Part shown: piece after piece, positions 61,252-64,000 of the stretch | Layout of the letters: every line of letters begins with the position of its first letter | Numbering within the stretch: the first letter of the stretch is position 1 | The notes under the pieces: model-generated | The model's database searches: none | What the model was told of the DNA's origin: nothing | What the model saw: the letters and a program-made list of their open reading frames with translations, nothing else | Assembly: GCA_029252045.1 (NCBI GenBank) | Contig: JAQXCD010000051.1 | Location: forward strand, 1 to 64,000 | Length of the DNA stretch: 64,000 bases | Source: Sulfitobacter sp. | Lineage (GTDB): Bacteria; Pseudomonadota; Alphaproteobacteria; Rhodobacterales; Rhodobacteraceae | Direction: 5' to 3' | Program-made: the position numbers and the translations under genes

Positions 61252-62667
61252 TCAAGCGGCGGGGCGGCTGCGCGGCTGGCTGAGTGTCACGCAATTGCGG
61301 CCACGTGTCTTTGCGTCATAGAGGGCTTTGTCAGCACGGTCCAATAGGGCGTCCAGGCTTTCTGGTGCACCGGTATCGGGCTGGGTGTTGACCCCGCCGA
61401 TGGCCAAGCCAAGACTGATGGTGACGTGTACGGGCTCTGCCGCGCCGGGAATGGCAAACGGGTTATTGCTGATCGTATCACAGATTCGGCTTACTAAAAC
61501 CCGCGCGGCGTTGGGATCGGTTGCGGGCAGGGCAATCAGGAATTCCTCCCCTCCGATGCGGGCGACAACATCCGTGCCGCGCACTGCGTCGCGCAGGCGG
61601 CGGGCTGTCTCTATCAGCACAGCATCGCCAGAGGCATGGCCGTAGGCGTCATTGATCCGTTTGAAATAATCCATATCGGCCAGCAAGATCGCAAAAGGGG
61701 TCTTGTTGCTAGCGCTGCGCGCCATCATGCGTGACACAAAGGGCATTGCATAGCGGCGGTTATACAGGCCGGTCAGGGGATCGTTCCCGACTTCGCGCAG
61801 ACCTGTGCGCACGGAATCAAGCATTTCGGCAACCTGCTGTTTGCGCCCGAGCAATACCTGTAATCGCAGTGCCAGCTCCTGTGCATCAAACCCCAGCGTC
61901 ATGACATCATCAGCCCCCATATCCAGGGCGGTTGTTGCGCGCTGGGGGTCCGGCGTGTTTTGAACCACAACCAAGGCGATATCGCTGGTGTGGGTGCTTG
62001 CACGCAACGCCGAAATCATTCGCAGACAGTCCTCGGATTGTTCGGGCGTGTCGGGCAGGGATAGCACGACTGCATCCGGTACGACATCCGCGTGAAGCTG
62101 TGCCAGGGCATTGGGGAGTATGGACACGCAATAACGGGCGCGCAAATTGGGCAGCAGATGTCTGACCCAGCCTTGCAGCTGTGCGGCATCCAGCCCGATC
62201 AGGGAGATAGTGCCGGGGCGGGCAAATTCGGACGGAGCCTCCGAAAGCCCCAACGCACAACTGGTGTCGTCGCGGATGTGCCATTCTTCCAGCTTGTTAT
62301 GCGCGCGGATCATGTTGCGCACGCGGCCCAACAAGAGCGTTTCGTTTGTGGGCTTTGTCATGACGTCAAATGCACCTGCACGCAGCGTTTCCAGACGCTG
62401 CGGATCGGTTTGGCTACAGGCAATAGCAAGGACGGGCAGCATTGAGGTTTGCGGCAGACTGCGCAACACGCTGCACAACTCGGATGCGCTGCCGTCTGGC
62501 AAATGCACTGCTGTCAGCACCAGATCGGACATTTCGGACGGGATCAACGCCAACGCTTCGGCGATCGTGCTGGCCTGAACGACCTGATAAAAGGCCGTTG
62601 TCAGTTTCACCTTGAGCACGATACGGTTAGTTGAAATACCGTCAATGATGAGGATTTTACCCTGCAA
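61252..62667 (-). CDS. pleD: PleD-like diguanylate cyclase with degenerate receivers
   Basis: The 471-residue protein has two receiver-like domains (about 1-125 and 150-290) and a C-terminal GGDEF domain (about 310-465) with the active-site motif ARIGGEEFLIAL and an inhibitory site RGTD five residues before it. The first receiver reads DLVLTAVHLPDG where PleD has DIILLDVMMPG, so the phosphoacceptor Asp is Ala; IIDG also replaces the acidic VVDD pair. The second receiver lacks the Asp too (AVVLSLPD). Thus activation by phosphorylation is unlikely, while synthesis of cyclic di-GMP and feedback inhibition should persist. The TTG at 62667 follows GGAAGGA; a frame extends to 62718. Confidence 0.86.
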   Translation of the reverse strand: MQGKILIIDGISTNRIVLKVKLTTAFYQVVQASTIAEALALIPSEMSDLVLTAVHLPDGSASELCSVLRSLPQTSMLPVLAIACSQTDPQRLETLRAGAFDVMTKPTNETLLLGRVRNMIRAHNKLEEWHIRDDTSCALGLSEAPSEFARPGTISLIGLDAAQLQGWVRHLLPNLRARYCVSILPNALAQLHADVVPDAVVLSLPDTPEQSEDCLRMISALRASTHTSDIALVVVQNTPDPQRATTALDMGADDVMTLGFDAQELALRLQVLLGRKQQVAEMLDSVRTGLREVGNDPLTGLYNRRYAMPFVSRMMARSASNKTPFAILLADMDYFKRINDAYGHASGDAVLIETARRLRDAVRGTDVVARIGGEEFLIALPATDPNAARVLVSRICDTISNNPFAIPGAAEPVHVTISLGLAIGGVNTQPDTGAPESLDALLDRADKALYDAKTRGRNCVTLSQPRSRPAA

Positions 62668-62763
62668 TGTCGATCCTTCCCTAACAATCATTAAGTTGTA
62701 GTTTAGTTTTCTGAGCAATTGGTTAACAAAGCGTTGATATTTGAACGCAAATGGAGCGGTTTT

Positions 62764-63048
62764 ATGAGCCTTACGCGAAATGCCGCCGAGACAATCGCGC
62801 TTCAGTCACTGGCTTGGCTTGTCGGCAACGAGGATTTGTTACCCGTTTTTCTAGGGGCAACGGGGGTTTCGGAGGGCGATATGCGCACTGCGGCCCATGA
62901 TCCGGAGTTTCTGGGGTCCGTTCTCGATTTCATCTTGATGGATGATGCGTGGGTTATAGACTTTTGTGATGCCCACACGCTGCCGTACGAGCGGTTGATT
63001 GAGGCACGGGGAAGTCTGCCGGGGGGCGAAAGGATACATTGGACATGA
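62764..63048 (+). CDS. DUF3572 protein
   Basis: The 94-residue helical protein (AETIALQSLAWLVGNEDLLP then FLGATGVSEGDMRTAAHDPE) matches the DUF3572 family found in alphaproteobacteria. No catalytic motif is visible. It overlaps the HAD phosphatase start by 4 bases (ATGA). The ATG at 62764 begins the conserved part; a frame extends to 62719 in the promoter region. Unknown function. Confidence 0.82.
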   Translation: MSLTRNAAETIALQSLAWLVGNEDLLPVFLGATGVSEGDMRTAAHDPEFLGSVLDFILMDDAWVIDFCDAHTLPYERLIEARGSLPGGERIHWT

Positions 63049-63761
63049 GCGAAAAATACATTCCAATCAAAGGGCTGTGCTTTGACAAAGATGGCACATT
63101 GTTTGATTTTGCAGCGACTTGGGAAGCGTGGGCAAAGGCGTTTTTGCGCCGCGCGGCAGAGGGCGACGAGGCGCGTGCGATCAAAGTTGGTGCAGCCATC
63201 GGGTTTGATCTGGTGGCGGGGAAATTTGCTGCCGATAGTTTGGTGATAGCAGGCACTCCCGGCGAGGTGACAGATGCGCTGATGCCGCATTTTGCCGAGA
63301 TGGAGCACAGCAGCCTTCTGGCGATGTTGAACGAAGAAGCGGCGCAGGCGCCGCAACAACCCGCCGTGCCGCTGCGGCCATTGTTAGAGGGGTTTCGGGC
63401 CCAAAATATCGCGCTCGGTGTGGCCACAAACGATAGCGAGGTGCCCGCCCGCGCGCATCTGGGCGCGGCAGGGATTACCGACCTGTTCGATTTTATTGCG
63501 GGTTACGACAGCGGCCACGGGGGCAAGCCTGCACCCGGTCAATTGCTGGCCTTTGCAAAGGCCGTGGGCCTTGAGCCCGCGCAGATTGCAATGGTCGGCG
63601 ACAGCACCCATGACCTGCACGCAGGACGCGCCGCTGGTATGCGCACCATTGCGGTTCTGACTGGCACAGCGGTCACGGCGCAACTGGCGCCGTTTGCCGA
63701 TGTGGTCCTTGCTGATATTGGTGAAATCCCCGCGTGGCTGGCAGCGCAAGGCGCAGTATGA
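63045..63761 (+). CDS. HAD-superfamily phosphatase (phosphoglycolate phosphatase-like)
   Basis: The 238-residue protein has the HAD motifs: motif I CFDKDGTLFDF near residue 13, motif II ALGVATNDSE, motif III at GKPAPGQLLAF and motif IV MVGDSTHDLHAGRAAGM. These indicate an Asp-based phosphatase like phosphoglycolate phosphatase or pyrophosphatase PpaX. It is coupled to the DUF3572 gene by an ATGA overlap; this pairing looks conserved in roseobacters, though I cannot check it here. The substrate is not identified. Confidence 0.88.
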   Translation: MSEKYIPIKGLCFDKDGTLFDFAATWEAWAKAFLRRAAEGDEARAIKVGAAIGFDLVAGKFAADSLVIAGTPGEVTDALMPHFAEMEHSSLLAMLNEEAAQAPQQPAVPLRPLLEGFRAQNIALGVATNDSEVPARAHLGAAGITDLFDFIAGYDSGHGGKPAPGQLLAFAKAVGLEPAQIAMVGDSTHDLHAGRAAGMRTIAVLTGTAVTAQLAPFADVVLADIGEIPAWLAAQGAV

Positions 63762-63850
63762 AGCTCCGAAATCGACATTAATTGTCGCGGACGGATAGGC
63801 CGAGGGCCGGCGGTTGGGGCCTTCTAGCGGGAACATCGGAGGAGATACCC

Positions 63851-64000
63851 ATGACCGAAGAGCCGAAACGCAGAACCCGTGGTGGTGGCCGTGCAGGTGC
63901 CAAGACCCGTCGTGGCGCCGCGATCATCGAGCAGATGCCATGGAACCCGCCGATCAATAACGATCGCCCGGTCGAGCCGCTGGGCCCCGAAGGGGTAGAG
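63851..64000 (+). CDS. mttB: MttB-family trimethylamine/betaine methyltransferase (partial, runs off the end)
   Basis: The visible 50 codons read RRTRGGGRAGAKTRRG followed by IEQMPWNPPINNDRPVEPL, the basic leader and start of the roseobacter MttB-type proteins. These use corrinoid proteins to demethylate quaternary amines or trimethylamine. The characteristic catalytic part lies outside the window. Archaeal MttB contains pyrrolysine, but roseobacter members generally lack it; the decisive position is not visible. A GGAGGAGATACC ribosome site precedes the ATG. Confidence 0.72.
   Translation, partial: MTEEPKRRTRGGGRAGAKTRRGAAIIEQMPWNPPINNDRPVEPLGPEGVE

Noticed and set aside
1-64000. CRISPR arrays, insertion sequences, prophage or rRNA genes
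   Set aside because: No direct-repeat array, transposase, integrase, phage structural gene or rRNA sequence was recognised on reading.

Overview
The window reads as a chromosomal segment of an alphaproteobacterium of the Roseobacter group (Rhodobacterales). Base composition is GC-rich, and the gene families are typical of that group: a PleD-like diguanylate cyclase lacking phosphoacceptors, a DUF6280 protein, an MttB-family methyltransferase, carnitine and protocatechuate catabolism, and a PcaQ-type regulator. This assignment rests on gene content and protein style, not on a marker-gene search. Genes are densely packed, often with ATGA, TGATG or TAATG overlaps. I saw no insertion sequence, prophage, CRISPR array or rRNA operon.

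Layout. 0-4.3 kb: polysaccharide locus (flippase, GT2, broken GT2, GT4). 4.4-8.2 kb: a hot-dog dehydratase, then a secreted protein with ExbB, two ExbD and TonB. 8.2-12.1 kb: pobA-pcaC-pcaH-pcaG with divergent pcaQ. 12.2-18.7 kb: tRNA-Cys, Pcm-family methyltransferase, TolC, a PopZ-like acidic protein, CobQ, DUF6280, EF-P. 18.8-25.8 kb: YgfZ, a glycosyltransferase, an MsbA-like exporter, two PLP aminotransferases, a 55-residue Tat protein and a crotonase. 25.9-35.4 kb: ValS, a molybdenum hydroxylase large subunit, a DUF2235 hydrolase, a thioesterase, and MetF with divergent MetR-like regulator. 35.4-37.3 kb: a His-rich/HupE/anchor islet, probably metal-related. 37.5-45.4 kb: CurA-like reductase, SuhB, GFA, rhomboid, PutA with divergent Lrp, TPR protein. 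45.4-51 kb: tRNA-Leu, broken CDF transporter, MetG, serine hydrolase, broken MFS transporter. 51.1-55.9 kb: aldo/keto reductase and a carnitine-degradation operon. 56-64 kb: desaturase, EamA permease, NUDIX, DUF983, an EF-hand / ECF sigma / membrane partner / metal-sensor cluster, PleD-like cyclase, DUF3572, HAD phosphatase and the start of an MttB-family gene.

The most unusual pattern is that three otherwise well-preserved accessory genes (GT2 at 2341-3336, CDF at 45705-46592, MFS at 49750-50989) carry four in-frame TAG codons between them. The MFS gene also carries a frameshift in a GC-dinucleotide tract. TAG is used as an ordinary terminal stop by many neighbours, so point-mutational decay or sequence error is more likely than recoding, but the cluster deserves checking. 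The best candidates for less-described systems are the three-gene HupE islet and the four-gene EF-hand/ECF cluster.
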